64,000 nt of DNA from Streptomyces tauricus (GTDB lineage: Bacteria; Actinomycetota; Actinomycetes; Streptomycetales; Streptomycetaceae). Below, piece after piece: positions 43,238 to 52,732 of this stretch; positions within the stretch are counted from its first letter, which is position 1; each line of letters opens with the position of its first letter. The stretch lies in NCBI RefSeq assembly GCF_014650955.1, contig NZ_BMVY01000007.1:35819-99818 (forward strand), given 5' to 3'. A program made the translations under genes and the position numbers. A model generated the notes under the pieces. It was given only the letters and a program-made list of their open reading frames with translations. It searched no databases and was not told the origin of the DNA.

Positions 43238-44619
43238 CGTTCCAGCAACTCTCCGAAGCCGTCCTGCAGAACGACCTGTGCACCGTGTGCGGCGCCTGCC
43301 AACTCGCCTGCCCGGCCGGGGTGGTGGGCTTCTCGGGCCTTGAACCGGTCCTCACCGAACCGTCCTGGACCGAGTCCGACTGCGGTGACTGCCGCGACTG
43401 CCTGGACGTCTGTCCCGGCGCGGACCCGGGCACCCCGGCCGCCGAGACAAGGCTGTTCGGCCGGAGCCGTACCCCGGGGGAACGGTGGACCGGCATCTTC
43501 TCCGAGGTGCTCGCCGGCCACGCGCTCGACCCCCTCGTCTTCGAGGCGTCCGCGAGCGGCGGCAGCCTCACCGCACTCCTGCAGACCGCCCTCGCGGTGC
43601 TCGGCACGGACGTCGTACTGACGATGGGCCGGGACCCGGAGCAGCCCTGGCGGGCCGCCCCCGCCCTGATCCGGGAGCCGGGGATGCTGGCGGAGACCGC
43701 GCAGTCCACGTACCAGCTCGCCCCCTACCTGGGCGCGCTCCGGGACGTGATGCTCACCGAACCCGACGCCGACGTGGCCGTGGTCGGTGTCGCCTGCCAC
43801 ATCCAGGCGCTGCGCAAGCTCCAGGCCATGGATACCGCCGCCGGTCGCTGGGCCCGCGACCACGTCGTGCTCGCGGTCGAACCCGCCTGCTCGTCCAGCA
43901 CCCGCCCCGAGGGCACCCGGGCCGTCATCGAGGAACGCGCGCTGGTCCCGGTCGACTCCGTGGTCCGGCTCCGCTACCGCGAAGGCGACTACCCCGGTGA
44001 GATCGCGATCGGCACCCGGGACGGCGGCGACCACCGGGTGGCGTTCTGGCAGGCCGTACGGGACTTCGCGAAGAACAAGACGTACCGCTGTCTGGCGTGC
44101 GGGGACTGGCTGTCGGGTCTGGCCGACGTCAGTGTCAGCGACGGCGATCCCAACATCTTCGCCGCCAGCGTGGAGGGGGCGCGCGAGCTGAAGCACGGCC
44201 GGGTGTTCGTCCGTACCGAGGCCGGTGCCGCCGCGGTCGCCGCGGCCCGGGACCACGGCTTCTTCACCGGCAGCCCCACGGACCTGTCCGGGCTCAACCT
44301 CGGCCTGGAGCGCAAACGCAACCGCCGCGCCTCGTACGAGAGGTCCGGCAGGCCCGTACCGCACGGCCCGATCCCCGGTCACCGCGAGGAACTGGACATC
44401 GTCCCGGACGAGCGATGGCTCGCCGTACCCGGCCAGGACGGGGCGACGGATGGTACGTCGGATCGGTCGGCGGACCGTGCGTCGGATCGGACGAGGGACC
44501 GGGCGTCGGATCGGTCGGCGGAGCACAGGACGGACCGGCAGCCGGACCGGCCGACGAAGCGGCCGGCAGACCGGCCGTCGGAGCGGCTGACCGCCGCCGA
44601 ACGAGGGAGTGACCGATGA
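43234..44619 (+). CDS. F420 hydrogenase beta-like Fe-S flavoprotein (FrhB family)
   Basis: A 461-residue redox protein of the coenzyme F420 hydrogenase/dehydrogenase beta family. Two ferredoxin-type clusters are at the N-terminus: LCTVCGACQLACP (~residues 14-26) and CGDCRDCLDVCP (~49-60). The FrhB domain follows, with FEASASGGSLTALL, VVGVACHIQALRK, the extra cysteines YRCLACGDWL, and VSVSDGDPN. The last ~50 residues are a Ser/Asp/Arg repeat tail. Relatives reduce or oxidise small substrates using F420 or ferredoxin and FAD. ATGA overlap with the aminotransferase gene. The substrate in this pathway is unknown. Confidence 0.87.
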   Translation: MTFQQLSEAVLQNDLCTVCGACQLACPAGVVGFSGLEPVLTEPSWTESDCGDCRDCLDVCPGADPGTPAAETRLFGRSRTPGERWTGIFSEVLAGHALDPLVFEASASGGSLTALLQTALAVLGTDVVLTMGRDPEQPWRAAPALIREPGMLAETAQSTYQLAPYLGALRDVMLTEPDADVAVVGVACHIQALRKLQAMDTAAGRWARDHVVLAVEPACSSSTRPEGTRAVIEERALVPVDSVVRLRYREGDYPGEIAIGTRDGGDHRVAFWQAVRDFAKNKTYRCLACGDWLSGLADVSVSDGDPNIFAASVEGARELKHGRVFVRTEAGAAAVAAARDHGFFTGSPTDLSGLNLGLERKRNRRASYERSGRPVPHGPIPGHREELDIVPDERWLAVPGQDGATDGTSDRSADRASDRTRDRASDRSAEHRTDRQPDRPTKRPADRPSERLTAAERGSDR

Positions 44620-45668
44620 CCCCCGCCGTCGACACCCGTCCGGTCCTGTCGCGACGGCTGCTGGCCGGCCGGGGCGCGCTGCCCGAGCCGGTCGAGGTGG
44701 GCGTCGGACCGGTCGGCACCGGTGAGTTGCGCATCCGCGCGGCGTACAGCCTGATCAGTCCCGGCACCGAACTGCACTACCTGGACCGGCTGATGGGCAC
44801 CGGTGAGACCTTCCCGCTGGGCTACTGCTCGGCGGGCACGGTGGAAGCCGTCGGCCCCGGCGCGACCGGCTTCGCCGTGGGCGACCGGGTGACCGCGATG
44901 GGCTGGGGCGAGGCCACCCACGGCGATGTGGTCGTCGTGCCCTACCGGCTGTGCCGACGCGTGCCCGACACCGTGCACCTGGCCGACGCGGTCGTGGCCA
45001 ACCTGGCCGCCACCGCCGTGCACGCCGTCGACCGCGCCGAACTGCGGCCCGGGGACGAGGTCGCGGTCGTCGGCGCGGGCATGGTCGGACTGCTGATCGC
45101 CCAGACCGCCGCCGCGGCCGGGCACCGGGTCACCGTCACCGACCTGCACGCCGGCCGTCTGCGTACGGCCGGGGCGCTGGGCGTGCCGGTGTGGGAGACG
45201 CCCTTCCCGCCCGGCCCGCCGGCCCCGGCCGGGAGTTCCCGCTGCGTCTTCCTCTGCGGTACCGGAGAGGCGAGCGACACCCTGGCCCAGGCGGCCCGCT
45301 GGGCCTCCCGCGCTCCCGTCCGGCCACGGGTGGTCGGCGTGGGACGTTTCGCCGCGCGGGTCGAGTTCAGCGTCGACCTGGGCAACCTGGACCTGCGGTA
45401 CGCGGCCCGCTGCGGAGCGGGATACCGCGACTTCGCCTACGCCCGCGGCTACACCGACGTCACCCCGCCGCGGGGACAGGCGACCGTCACCGAGAACCTG
45501 CAGCGGGCCCTGGACCTGATCGCCGACGGGGCCATCCGCCCGGACCGGATGGGCCTTCCCCGGCTACCGCTGGAGCAGGCCGCCGACGCGTACGCCGAAC
45601 TGCGAGGACGTCCCGCCCACCCGGCGGTGGTCTTCGCCTACGAACCGGCCGAGGAGAGCCGCACATGA
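44616..45668 (+). CDS. Medium-chain alcohol dehydrogenase-like oxidoreductase
   Basis: A 350-residue MDR protein. The N-terminal GroES-like domain begins ELRIRAAYSLISPGTELHYL, and the cofactor domain has VAVVGAGMVGLLIAQTAAAAG. The usual catalytic zinc Cys near residue 40 is replaced in the SPGTEL form, as in BchC-like members. The C-terminus contains QADAY-like EQAADAYAELRGRP. It probably uses NAD(P)H on an alcohol/aldehyde or enoyl intermediate. ATGA overlaps couple it to both neighbours. Confidence 0.88.
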   Translation: MTPAVDTRPVLSRRLLAGRGALPEPVEVGVGPVGTGELRIRAAYSLISPGTELHYLDRLMGTGETFPLGYCSAGTVEAVGPGATGFAVGDRVTAMGWGEATHGDVVVVPYRLCRRVPDTVHLADAVVANLAATAVHAVDRAELRPGDEVAVVGAGMVGLLIAQTAAAAGHRVTVTDLHAGRLRTAGALGVPVWETPFPPGPPAPAGSSRCVFLCGTGEASDTLAQAARWASRAPVRPRVVGVGRFAARVEFSVDLGNLDLRYAARCGAGYRDFAYARGYTDVTPPRGQATVTENLQRALDLIADGAIRPDRMGLPRLPLEQAADAYAELRGRPAHPAVVFAYEPAEESRT

Positions 45669-47839
45669 CCGACACCGTTCCGGTATCCACCGTGGACACC
45701 GGCCACCGCCCGTTCCCGGACGCCGACCGTGCGGGTACCTTGATCCACCGCTTCCTGCGGACCGCCGAGACCTTCCCCCACCGGGAGGCCGTCGTCACCC
45801 CGGACGTCCGCTGGACCTACCGGCGGACCGCGGAGTTGTCCGCCCGGGTGAGCGGCGCGCTGCTCGACGCCGGTCTGCGCCCCGGAGACCGGGTCGGACT
45901 GCTCTTCTCGCACGGCGCCGAGATGATCGCGGCCCTTCTCGGCGCGCTGCGCGCCGGGCTGTCCTACGTGCCGCTGGACGCCGCCTATCCGCTGCCGCGA
46001 CTGGCCGGCATGGCCGCCGACGCGGGCATCCGTACGCTCGTCGCGGGCCCCGGGCACATGGGGTCGGCCCAGCTGATCACCGACGAACAGCCCGACCCCG
46101 GCTCCGGCTCCGGCTCTGGCCCCGGCCTCGGCTCCGGCTCCGGCTCTGGCCCCGGCCTCGGCCCGGTGCTCTCGTACGCGGACCTGGCCCGACACGAGCC
46201 CGTACGGGACGACTACCTCCGGCAGGAGGGGCCTCTCCTGCCGGACAGCCCTCTCCCGCCGCACAGCCTCCCGCTGCGAGGGAGTCCCGTGCGCCCGGAG
46301 TCGGAGGCGTACGTTCTCTTCACCTCGGGCTCCACCGGCCGCCCCAAGCCCGTCACGCAGACGCATCGCAACGTGCTGCACCACACCCGCGTCTGGACCG
46401 ACGGGCTGCGGGTCGGCCCCCTCGACCGGCTCTCCCTGCAGTCCGCGTACAGCTGGGACTCGGCGGTCCAGGACACCTTCGCCGCGCTCCTGAACGGGGC
46501 CGCGCTCTACCCGGTGGACCTCAAGGCGCTCGGTGTCACCGGCCTGTTGGAGTGGCTGGCCGACGAGCAGGTCACCGTGTACCACTCCACACTGCCGGTC
46601 TTCCGGGCCCTGACGCGTGCCATGGAGACCCGTGGAGCCCGGCTGCCCGCCATGCGCATGCTGGCCCTCGGCGGCGACACGCTCCACCTCGCCGACCTCG
46701 ACGCCTGCCGCCGCCACTTCGAGCCGCACTGCCGGGTGGCCGGGGCCTACGGCTCCACGGAGTGCTCCTGCGCCCTGCTGCGGGTCGCCGACCCCGCCCA
46801 CCGGCCGCCCACCGGGGTGTTCCCGCTGGGCCGGGCGGTGCCCGAGACGGAGGTCCGGCTCGTCGACGACGACGGCCGCACGGTCCACGGGCCGGGCGAG
46901 GGCGAGCTCGTCGTCGTCAGCGACTACCTTGCCCCGGGCGCCGCCCCTGACGGGAGGACGTACCGTACGGGCGATCTGGCCAGGCGGCTGGACGACGGGA
47001 CGCTGCTGCTCAGTGGGCGCCGGGGGACGCAGGTCAAGATCTCCGGGATCCGGGTGGAGCCCGGCGAGGTGGAGGCCGCCCTCAAGCAGCTCGGGCAGGT
47101 GCGCGAGGCGGTGGTGGCGCCGTACACCGACGGCATGGGGGAGCGTCAACTCGCCGCCTACGTGGTGTCGGAGAGCGGTTCGGGGCTTCAACCCGCAGCG
47201 CTACGAGCCGAGTTGCGCCGTGTGCTTCCGGATCACGCCGTGCCCACCGCCTATGTACCGCTGCGTGAACTGCCGTTGACGGCCAACCACAAGATCGACC
47301 GCGCGGCCCTGCCCGATCCGCTCACGGCGACCGGATCCGCGCGTTCCGGACCAGGGGCGCCGGGGGCGGTCGCGCGGGGGGCGACGGCCCACGGGCCGGT
47401 GGAGGAAGCCGTCACCGAGGCCTGGCGGGACGTCCTCGGTGTGCGGGCACCCGGCCCCGAGGAGAACTTCTTCGATCTGGGCGGCACCTCCCTGCGGATG
47501 GCCGCCGTCCATGAACGCCTCACCCGCTCCCTCGCGCCCGCCCTGCGCATGACCGACCTCTACCGCGCCCCGACCATCCGCGCCCTGTCCGGCCTGGTCA
47601 CCCGGCTGACGGCGGAACGCACCGGGCCGCCGTCCGGCGACGCCGCCCAGGGGTCCGCCCGCGGCCTGCGCCGCCGTACCGCCCGCGTACCGCGCCGGCA
47701 GGCGGCCCGTACCGCCGCCCGCTCCGAACCCACCGTCCAACCCACCACGACCCAACCCACCACCGCCCGATTCACCATCCATCCCACTCCGCCCGTCGGC
47801 GATCAGCGCCGCACCGCCCCAGGAGGCACGCATGACTGA
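45665..47839 (+). CDS. NRPS adenylation-thiolation didomain
   Basis: A 724-residue NRPS module without a condensation domain. The A domain (~35-550) shows YVLFTSGSTGRPKPV, GAYGSTECSC, YRTGDLARRL, GTQVKISGIRVEPGEVE and NHKIDRAALP. The T domain has FFDLGGTSLRM with phosphopantetheine Ser609. A 20-residue Gly/Ser/Leu insert from a duplicated 30-bp unit (46100-46159) lies between the A2 and A3 regions. An Arg/Thr-rich linker follows the T domain and overlaps the PKS start by 8 nt. The selected amino acid was not predicted. It probably loads the starter for the PKS. Confidence 0.92.
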   Translation: MTDTVPVSTVDTGHRPFPDADRAGTLIHRFLRTAETFPHREAVVTPDVRWTYRRTAELSARVSGALLDAGLRPGDRVGLLFSHGAEMIAALLGALRAGLSYVPLDAAYPLPRLAGMAADAGIRTLVAGPGHMGSAQLITDEQPDPGSGSGSGPGLGSGSGSGPGLGPVLSYADLARHEPVRDDYLRQEGPLLPDSPLPPHSLPLRGSPVRPESEAYVLFTSGSTGRPKPVTQTHRNVLHHTRVWTDGLRVGPLDRLSLQSAYSWDSAVQDTFAALLNGAALYPVDLKALGVTGLLEWLADEQVTVYHSTLPVFRALTRAMETRGARLPAMRMLALGGDTLHLADLDACRRHFEPHCRVAGAYGSTECSCALLRVADPAHRPPTGVFPLGRAVPETEVRLVDDDGRTVHGPGEGELVVVSDYLAPGAAPDGRTYRTGDLARRLDDGTLLLSGRRGTQVKISGIRVEPGEVEAALKQLGQVREAVVAPYTDGMGERQLAAYVVSESGSGLQPAALRAELRRVLPDHAVPTAYVPLRELPLTANHKIDRAALPDPLTATGSARSGPGAPGAVARGATAHGPVEEAVTEAWRDVLGVRAPGPEENFFDLGGTSLRMAAVHERLTRSLAPALRMTDLYRAPTIRALSGLVTRLTAERTGPPSGDAAQGSARGLRRRTARVPRRQAARTAARSEPTVQPTTTQPTTARFTIHPTPPVGDQRRTAPGGTHD
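46100..46159. repeat. Perfect duplication of a 30-bp unit inside the A domain
   Basis: Two identical 30-bp copies (46100-46129, 46130-46159), each made of smaller GGCTCC units. They encode GSGSGSGPGL twice, in frame, in a surface-loop position. Confidence 0.92.
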
Positions 47840-50800
47840 GATTCAGGAAGCCCCCTTCCCGGCCGGACGCATCGCCGTCGTCGGCATGGACTGCCGGCTG
47901 CCGGGCGCCCGGAACCCGCACGACTACTGGCAGAACCTGCTCGCGGGCACCGAGCACATCACCGACCTCGACGACGAGCGGCTGAAGGCGGCGGGCGTCT
48001 CCGCGGGGACCCTCGCCGACAGCCGCCATGTGCGCCGGGGCGCGGTCGTCGAGGACGCCGACCTCTTCGACGCCTCGTTCTTCTTCCTCAGCTCCCGCGA
48101 GGCCGAACGGATGGACCCGCAGCTGCGGCTGTTCCTGCAGACCGCCTGGGCGGCGATGGAACACAGCGGGCACGACTCCGAGGTCTACCCGGGCCGCGTC
48201 GGCGTCTTCGCCGGGTCGCTGCACAGCACGTATCTGCTGAACAACGTGCTGACCGGTGAACGCGGCTTCAACGGTTCGCTGGAGCGGATGCAGCAGGACA
48301 TGGCGACCCTCATGGGCAACGACCCCAACTACCTCACCACCCGTGCCTCCTACCACCTCAAACTGACCGGCCCCAGTCTCGCCGTGCAGACGGCCTGCTC
48401 GACCTCCCTGGTCGCCGTCCATCTGGCCGCCCAGAGCCTGCTGGCGCAGGAGTGCGACCTGGCGCTGGCCGGCGGTGTCGCCCTGCGCTTCCCGCAGGAG
48501 GCCGGTTACCTGTACGAGCCCGACGGCATCACCTCCGCCTCCGGCCGGGTACGGCCCTTCGACGCCGATGCGGACGGCACGGTGTTCGGCAACGGCGCCG
48601 GTGTCGTCGTACTGAAGCGGTTGGAGGACGCGCTGGCCGACGGCGACACCGTGTGGGCCGTACTGCTCGGCTCGGCCGTGGGCAACGACGGCAACGACCG
48701 CGCGGGATACACCGCCCCGGGCGTCTCCGGACAGGCCGCGGTACTCGCCGAGGCCCTCGGCGTCGCCGGGGTCGACGCCGCCACCGTCAGTTACCTGGAG
48801 GCACACGGCACCGGTACGAGGATGGGTGACCCGATCGAACTCGCGGCGGCCCGCCAGGCGTACGGCACCGGCGGACCACTCACCCTGGGATCGGTGAAGG
48901 CCAACATCGGCCACCTGAGCACCGCGGCCGGGGTGGCCGGCCTGATCAAGTGCGTGCTGATGCTGCGGCACCGCACGATCGTGCCGATGCCGCACTTCAC
49001 CGCGTGGAACCCGGAGTGCGCGGCCGACGGCTCCCGCTTCCGGGTGGCCACCACCGCCGAGCCGTGGCAGACCGACGGTTCCGCCCTGCGCTGCGCCGTC
49101 ACCTCCACCGGTATGGGCGGCACCACCGCCCATGTGGTCCTGGAGGAGGCGCCACCCGCCGCCGCCGAGACGCCGGATGCCGCCCCGGCTCCCGCCGTGG
49201 TGCTGCTGCCGGTCTCCGCCAAGTCCCCGGCCGCGCTGGAGAAGGCACGCCTGGCACTCGCGAACCACCTGGAGGCCACCGCACCTGGCCCCGCCGTCCC
49301 GGAGAACTCGCTCGGCGACATCCACCTGGACGACGCCGCGTACACCCAGGCCACCACGCGGCACACCTTCGACCACCGGGCCGTGGTCACCGCGCCTGAC
49401 CGGCGGACCGCCGTCCGCGCGCTGCGTACCGGTGAACCCCGTTACGTCTACCAGGACTCCGGACACCCCGCCCCGCGCCCTGTCACCTTTCTGCTCCCCG
49501 GCCAGGGCGCGCAGTACCCCGCCATGGGCCGGGGCTGGTACGAGCAACTGCCCGTCTACCGCGCGACCCTCGACGAGTGCGCGCACCTGCTCGAACCCTC
49601 CCTCGGCTTCGACCTGCGCGACGCGCTGCACCCGGTGTCGCGCGACCACCGGGACGAGCGGTACGACCTGAGGCGCACCCGCCTCACCCAGCCCGCCCTG
49701 TTCTCGGTCGAGTACGCGCTGGCCCGCCAGTACCTGGCCTGGGGGATCAGTCCCGCCGCACTCATCGGGCACAGCATCGGCGAGTACGTAGCCGCCACGC
49801 TGGCCGGGGTGTTCCACCTCCCCGACGCGCTGCGGGTGGTCGCCGAGCGGGGCCGGCTGATCGACGCCCTGCCCGAAGGTGTGATGGCGGCCGTCATGGC
49901 GGGCCCCGACAAGCTGACCCCGTACCTCGGCGACGGGGTGGATCTCGCGGCGGTCAACGAGCCCACCGTGTGCACGGTGGCCGGAAGTCACGACGCCATG
50001 CGGGCGTTCACCGCCAAACTCACCGCCGACGGCATCACCCACCGCAAGGTCGCCACCTCCCACGCCTTCCACTCGGCGATGATGGAACCGGCGGTGGAAC
50101 CCCTCACCCTGCTGCTGCGCGAGGTCGAGCTGCGCCGCCCGCGGATTCCCTTCCTGTCCAATCTGACCGGCACCTGGATCCGCGACGAGGAAGCCACCGA
50201 CCCCGCCTACTGGGGTGCCCACCTCCGCGCGCCGGTACGGTTCGCGGACGACGTGGCCACGGCGCTCACCGAAGGGGACCAGGTCTTCGTCGAGGTGGGC
50301 CCCGGGCACACCCTGGCCACCTACACCCGGCGCCACCCGGACCGGGAGACCGGTATGCCGGTGATCACCTCCGCCGCCCGCGGCAAGGACCCCGCCGCCG
50401 ACCTCACCGCGCTGACCGCGGCGCTGGGCCGCCTGTGGGCGGTCGGCCTGACCCCGGACTGGCAGGGCTACTACGCCGGCCGGGGGCGTCGTAAGGTCCC
50501 GCTGCCCACCTACCCCTTCGAGGGCACCCGTTACTGGGTCGAGCCCGGCTCGGGCGCCCTCTCCGGGACGGGCGGCGGCAGCCCCACCGCCGTGCCCAAG
50601 CTGCCGCTTGACGAGTGGTTCACCGCGCCGGTGTGGCACCAGGCCGTCGGCACACTCGACGCCGAGCCCGCTCCGGTCACCGGGCCGGTGCTGCTCTTCG
50701 CCGATACGGACGCCGAGACCGAGACCAACGCGGGCCCGGGTACGCGTACGAGTACGGGCACAGGCACGGGTACGCGTACAGCCGGTGTCGCCGCCCGGCT

Positions 50801-52727
50801 CGCGGCGCGTTCCTTCACCGGTGAGGTGGTGACGGTCACCGCCGGCAGCGGCTACTCCCGCGACGGCGCCGCCTTCACCGTGCGGCCCGACTCCGAGGAG
50901 GACCACCACCGCCTCGTCGCCGAACTCCTCGCCGAGGACCGGCTCCCCGGACACATGGTGCACGCCTGGTCCACCACCGCGCTGTCGCCCGAACGGGGCG
51001 TGGCACGGTTCGAACAGGCCCAGCGCCACGGGCTGTACAGCCTCATCGCCCTGGTGAAGGCGCTCAGCGCGCACGGCGTCACCTACCCCGTCCAACTCGA
51101 CATCATCAGCGCCGGGGCCTACGCCGTCGGCCCCGCCGACCCCGAGCCCGTCGCCGAACTGGCGCCCCTGGCACTCGCCGCCCGGGTCATCGGCCAGGAG
51201 CACGGCAACATCGGCGCCCGCCACTTCGACCTGCCCGCCGAACCCGACGACCGGTCGCTGCGCACGCTGGCCGCGGAGATCGCCGGCACCCGGCCGCCCG
51301 AGCTGGCGGTGACCCTGCGCGGCGGCAGGCGCTGGGTGGCGGACCTGCGGCCGGTGCGCGCGGACTGGTCGGCCGAGGCCTCCTCGCGGCTGCGGCCGGA
51401 GGGCGTCTACCTGATCACCGGCGGCCTCGGCGAGATCGGCTCGACCCTCGCGCACTGGCTGCACCGGGAGACCGGGGCCCGCCTCGCGCTGCTGACCCGC
51501 GATCCGCTGCCCGACCGCGCGGAATGGGACGCGTGGCTCGCCGATCACGAGGCCGACGACGAGACCGCTCTGCGGATCGGCCGCCTGCGCGCCCTGGAGG
51601 ACGCCGGCGCCACCACGTTCCTGGTGCACGCCGACGTGGCCGATGCGCGAGCGCTGCGGACGGCGGTGGAGCGTGTCGAGGAACGTTACGGGGCACTGCA
51701 CGGCGTGGTCCACGCCGCGGGCCTGCCCGGCGAGCGCTGGGATCGCCCGATCACCGAGTCCGGCAGGGAACAGTGCCGATGGCACTTCGTGCCCAAGGCG
51801 CACGGCCAGATCGCCCTGGAGGAGGTATTGGCCGACCGCGAGATCGACTTCTGCCTGCTGCTCTCCTCGCTGGCCGGCGTCCTGGGCGGACTGCGGCTGC
51901 TGGCCTACGGCGCCGCCAACCACTTCATGGACGCCGCCGCCGAACGGGCCAACCGGGACCTCGACCGCACCGTCTGGATCAGCGCCGCCTGGGACGTGTG
52001 GCAGCACCACCAGGACGAGAAGCGGGCCCTGTCCGCGATCGGCCGGAGCATGGACGACAAGGCGATCCAGCCCGAGGAGGGCCTGGAAGCCGTCCGCCGC
52101 TTGCTGACCCTGCGCGACGTCTCCCATGTGGCGGTGTCCACCTGGGACATCGGACACCGGCTCGACCAGTGGGTGCGGGACCCCCGGATCGGCCGGCCCG
52201 CCGACGGGTCCGCGGCATCCGGCCCGGACCTGCCGGACACCGGCCCGGACGCCGGAGATCTCACCGCCCAGGTGACCCGGCTGATCGCGGAGGCGCTCGG
52301 CAGCGAGGACCTGTCGCCGGAGGCGGACATCTTCGAGCACGGCGGCGACTCGCTCCTGATCGTGCGGCTGCTGTCCGACGTCCGCCGGTACTTCGATGTG
52401 GAGGTGCCGCTGGCCGACGTGCTGTCCGAACCGACGCCCGCGGCGCTGGCCGACGCCGTCCGGCAACGCCTGGAGGCCCGCGCGGACACCGGGCCGGCCA
52501 CCGGGGCGGACGACGACACGACCGAGGCGCTGGCGGCCGAACTGGCCGCGCTGGCCCCCGAGGAGGCGGAGCGGCTCCTGTCCGAGGTGCTGTCGGAAGC
52601 ACCGCACGAGGGCCGGACCCAGGACCGGACCGAGGACCGGACCGAAGACAGGACCGAAGACAGGACCCAGGACCGGACCCAGGACCGGACCGAAGACCCC
52701 ACCGACGACCGGGTCAAGGAGGCCTGA
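47832..52727 (+). CDS. Type I polyketide synthase module (KS-AT-KR-ACP)
   Basis: A 1631-residue single-module PKS. KS (~12-440) has Cys189 in QTACSTSLVA, EAHGTGT and KANIGHLS. AT (~550-860) has Ser648 in GHSIGEY and HAFHS at ~744, the malonyl-CoA pattern. KR (~1190-1450) has ITGGLGEIG and the Ser/Tyr motif SSLAGV..LLAYGAANHF. ACP (~1475-1560) has Ser1507 in HGGDSLL. No DH, ER or thioesterase is present, so a beta-hydroxy or keto chain would be handed on. Inserts TSTGTGTG (near 970) and a C-terminal RTED/RTQD repeat tail (12-bp units) are oddities. AGGAGG precedes ATG 47832. Confidence 0.94.
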   Translation: MTEIQEAPFPAGRIAVVGMDCRLPGARNPHDYWQNLLAGTEHITDLDDERLKAAGVSAGTLADSRHVRRGAVVEDADLFDASFFFLSSREAERMDPQLRLFLQTAWAAMEHSGHDSEVYPGRVGVFAGSLHSTYLLNNVLTGERGFNGSLERMQQDMATLMGNDPNYLTTRASYHLKLTGPSLAVQTACSTSLVAVHLAAQSLLAQECDLALAGGVALRFPQEAGYLYEPDGITSASGRVRPFDADADGTVFGNGAGVVVLKRLEDALADGDTVWAVLLGSAVGNDGNDRAGYTAPGVSGQAAVLAEALGVAGVDAATVSYLEAHGTGTRMGDPIELAAARQAYGTGGPLTLGSVKANIGHLSTAAGVAGLIKCVLMLRHRTIVPMPHFTAWNPECAADGSRFRVATTAEPWQTDGSALRCAVTSTGMGGTTAHVVLEEAPPAAAETPDAAPAPAVVLLPVSAKSPAALEKARLALANHLEATAPGPAVPENSLGDIHLDDAAYTQATTRHTFDHRAVVTAPDRRTAVRALRTGEPRYVYQDSGHPAPRPVTFLLPGQGAQYPAMGRGWYEQLPVYRATLDECAHLLEPSLGFDLRDALHPVSRDHRDERYDLRRTRLTQPALFSVEYALARQYLAWGISPAALIGHSIGEYVAATLAGVFHLPDALRVVAERGRLIDALPEGVMAAVMAGPDKLTPYLGDGVDLAAVNEPTVCTVAGSHDAMRAFTAKLTADGITHRKVATSHAFHSAMMEPAVEPLTLLLREVELRRPRIPFLSNLTGTWIRDEEATDPAYWGAHLRAPVRFADDVATALTEGDQVFVEVGPGHTLATYTRRHPDRETGMPVITSAARGKDPAADLTALTAALGRLWAVGLTPDWQGYYAGRGRRKVPLPTYPFEGTRYWVEPGSGALSGTGGGSPTAVPKLPLDEWFTAPVWHQAVGTLDAEPAPVTGPVLLFADTDAETETNAGPGTRTSTGTGTGTRTAGVAARLAARSFTGEVVTVTAGSGYSRDGAAFTVRPDSEEDHHRLVAELLAEDRLPGHMVHAWSTTALSPERGVARFEQAQRHGLYSLIALVKALSAHGVTYPVQLDIISAGAYAVGPADPEPVAELAPLALAARVIGQEHGNIGARHFDLPAEPDDRSLRTLAAEIAGTRPPELAVTLRGGRRWVADLRPVRADWSAEASSRLRPEGVYLITGGLGEIGSTLAHWLHRETGARLALLTRDPLPDRAEWDAWLADHEADDETALRIGRLRALEDAGATTFLVHADVADARALRTAVERVEERYGALHGVVHAAGLPGERWDRPITESGREQCRWHFVPKAHGQIALEEVLADREIDFCLLLSSLAGVLGGLRLLAYGAANHFMDAAAERANRDLDRTVWISAAWDVWQHHQDEKRALSAIGRSMDDKAIQPEEGLEAVRRLLTLRDVSHVAVSTWDIGHRLDQWVRDPRIGRPADGSAASGPDLPDTGPDAGDLTAQVTRLIAEALGSEDLSPEADIFEHGGDSLLIVRLLSDVRRYFDVEVPLADVLSEPTPAALADAVRQRLEARADTGPATGADDDTTEALAAELAALAPEEAERLLSEVLSEAPHEGRTQDRTEDRTEDRTEDRTQDRTQDRTEDPTDDRVKEA
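52613..52696. repeat. Seven in-frame 12-bp repeats at the PKS C-terminus
   Basis: Units such as CCGGACCGAGGA and CAGGACCGAAGA from 52613 in 12-bp steps encode a four-residue RTED/RTQD repeat after the ACP domain, ending shortly before the stop. Confidence 0.9.
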
Positions 52728-52732
52728 CAGCC

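Noticed and set aside
47772..52607. 1611-aa open frame antisense to the PKS gene
   Set aside because: It mirrors the PKS gene exactly, is made of low-complexity G/V/R/H-rich sequence, and has no domain; it is a high-GC shadow.
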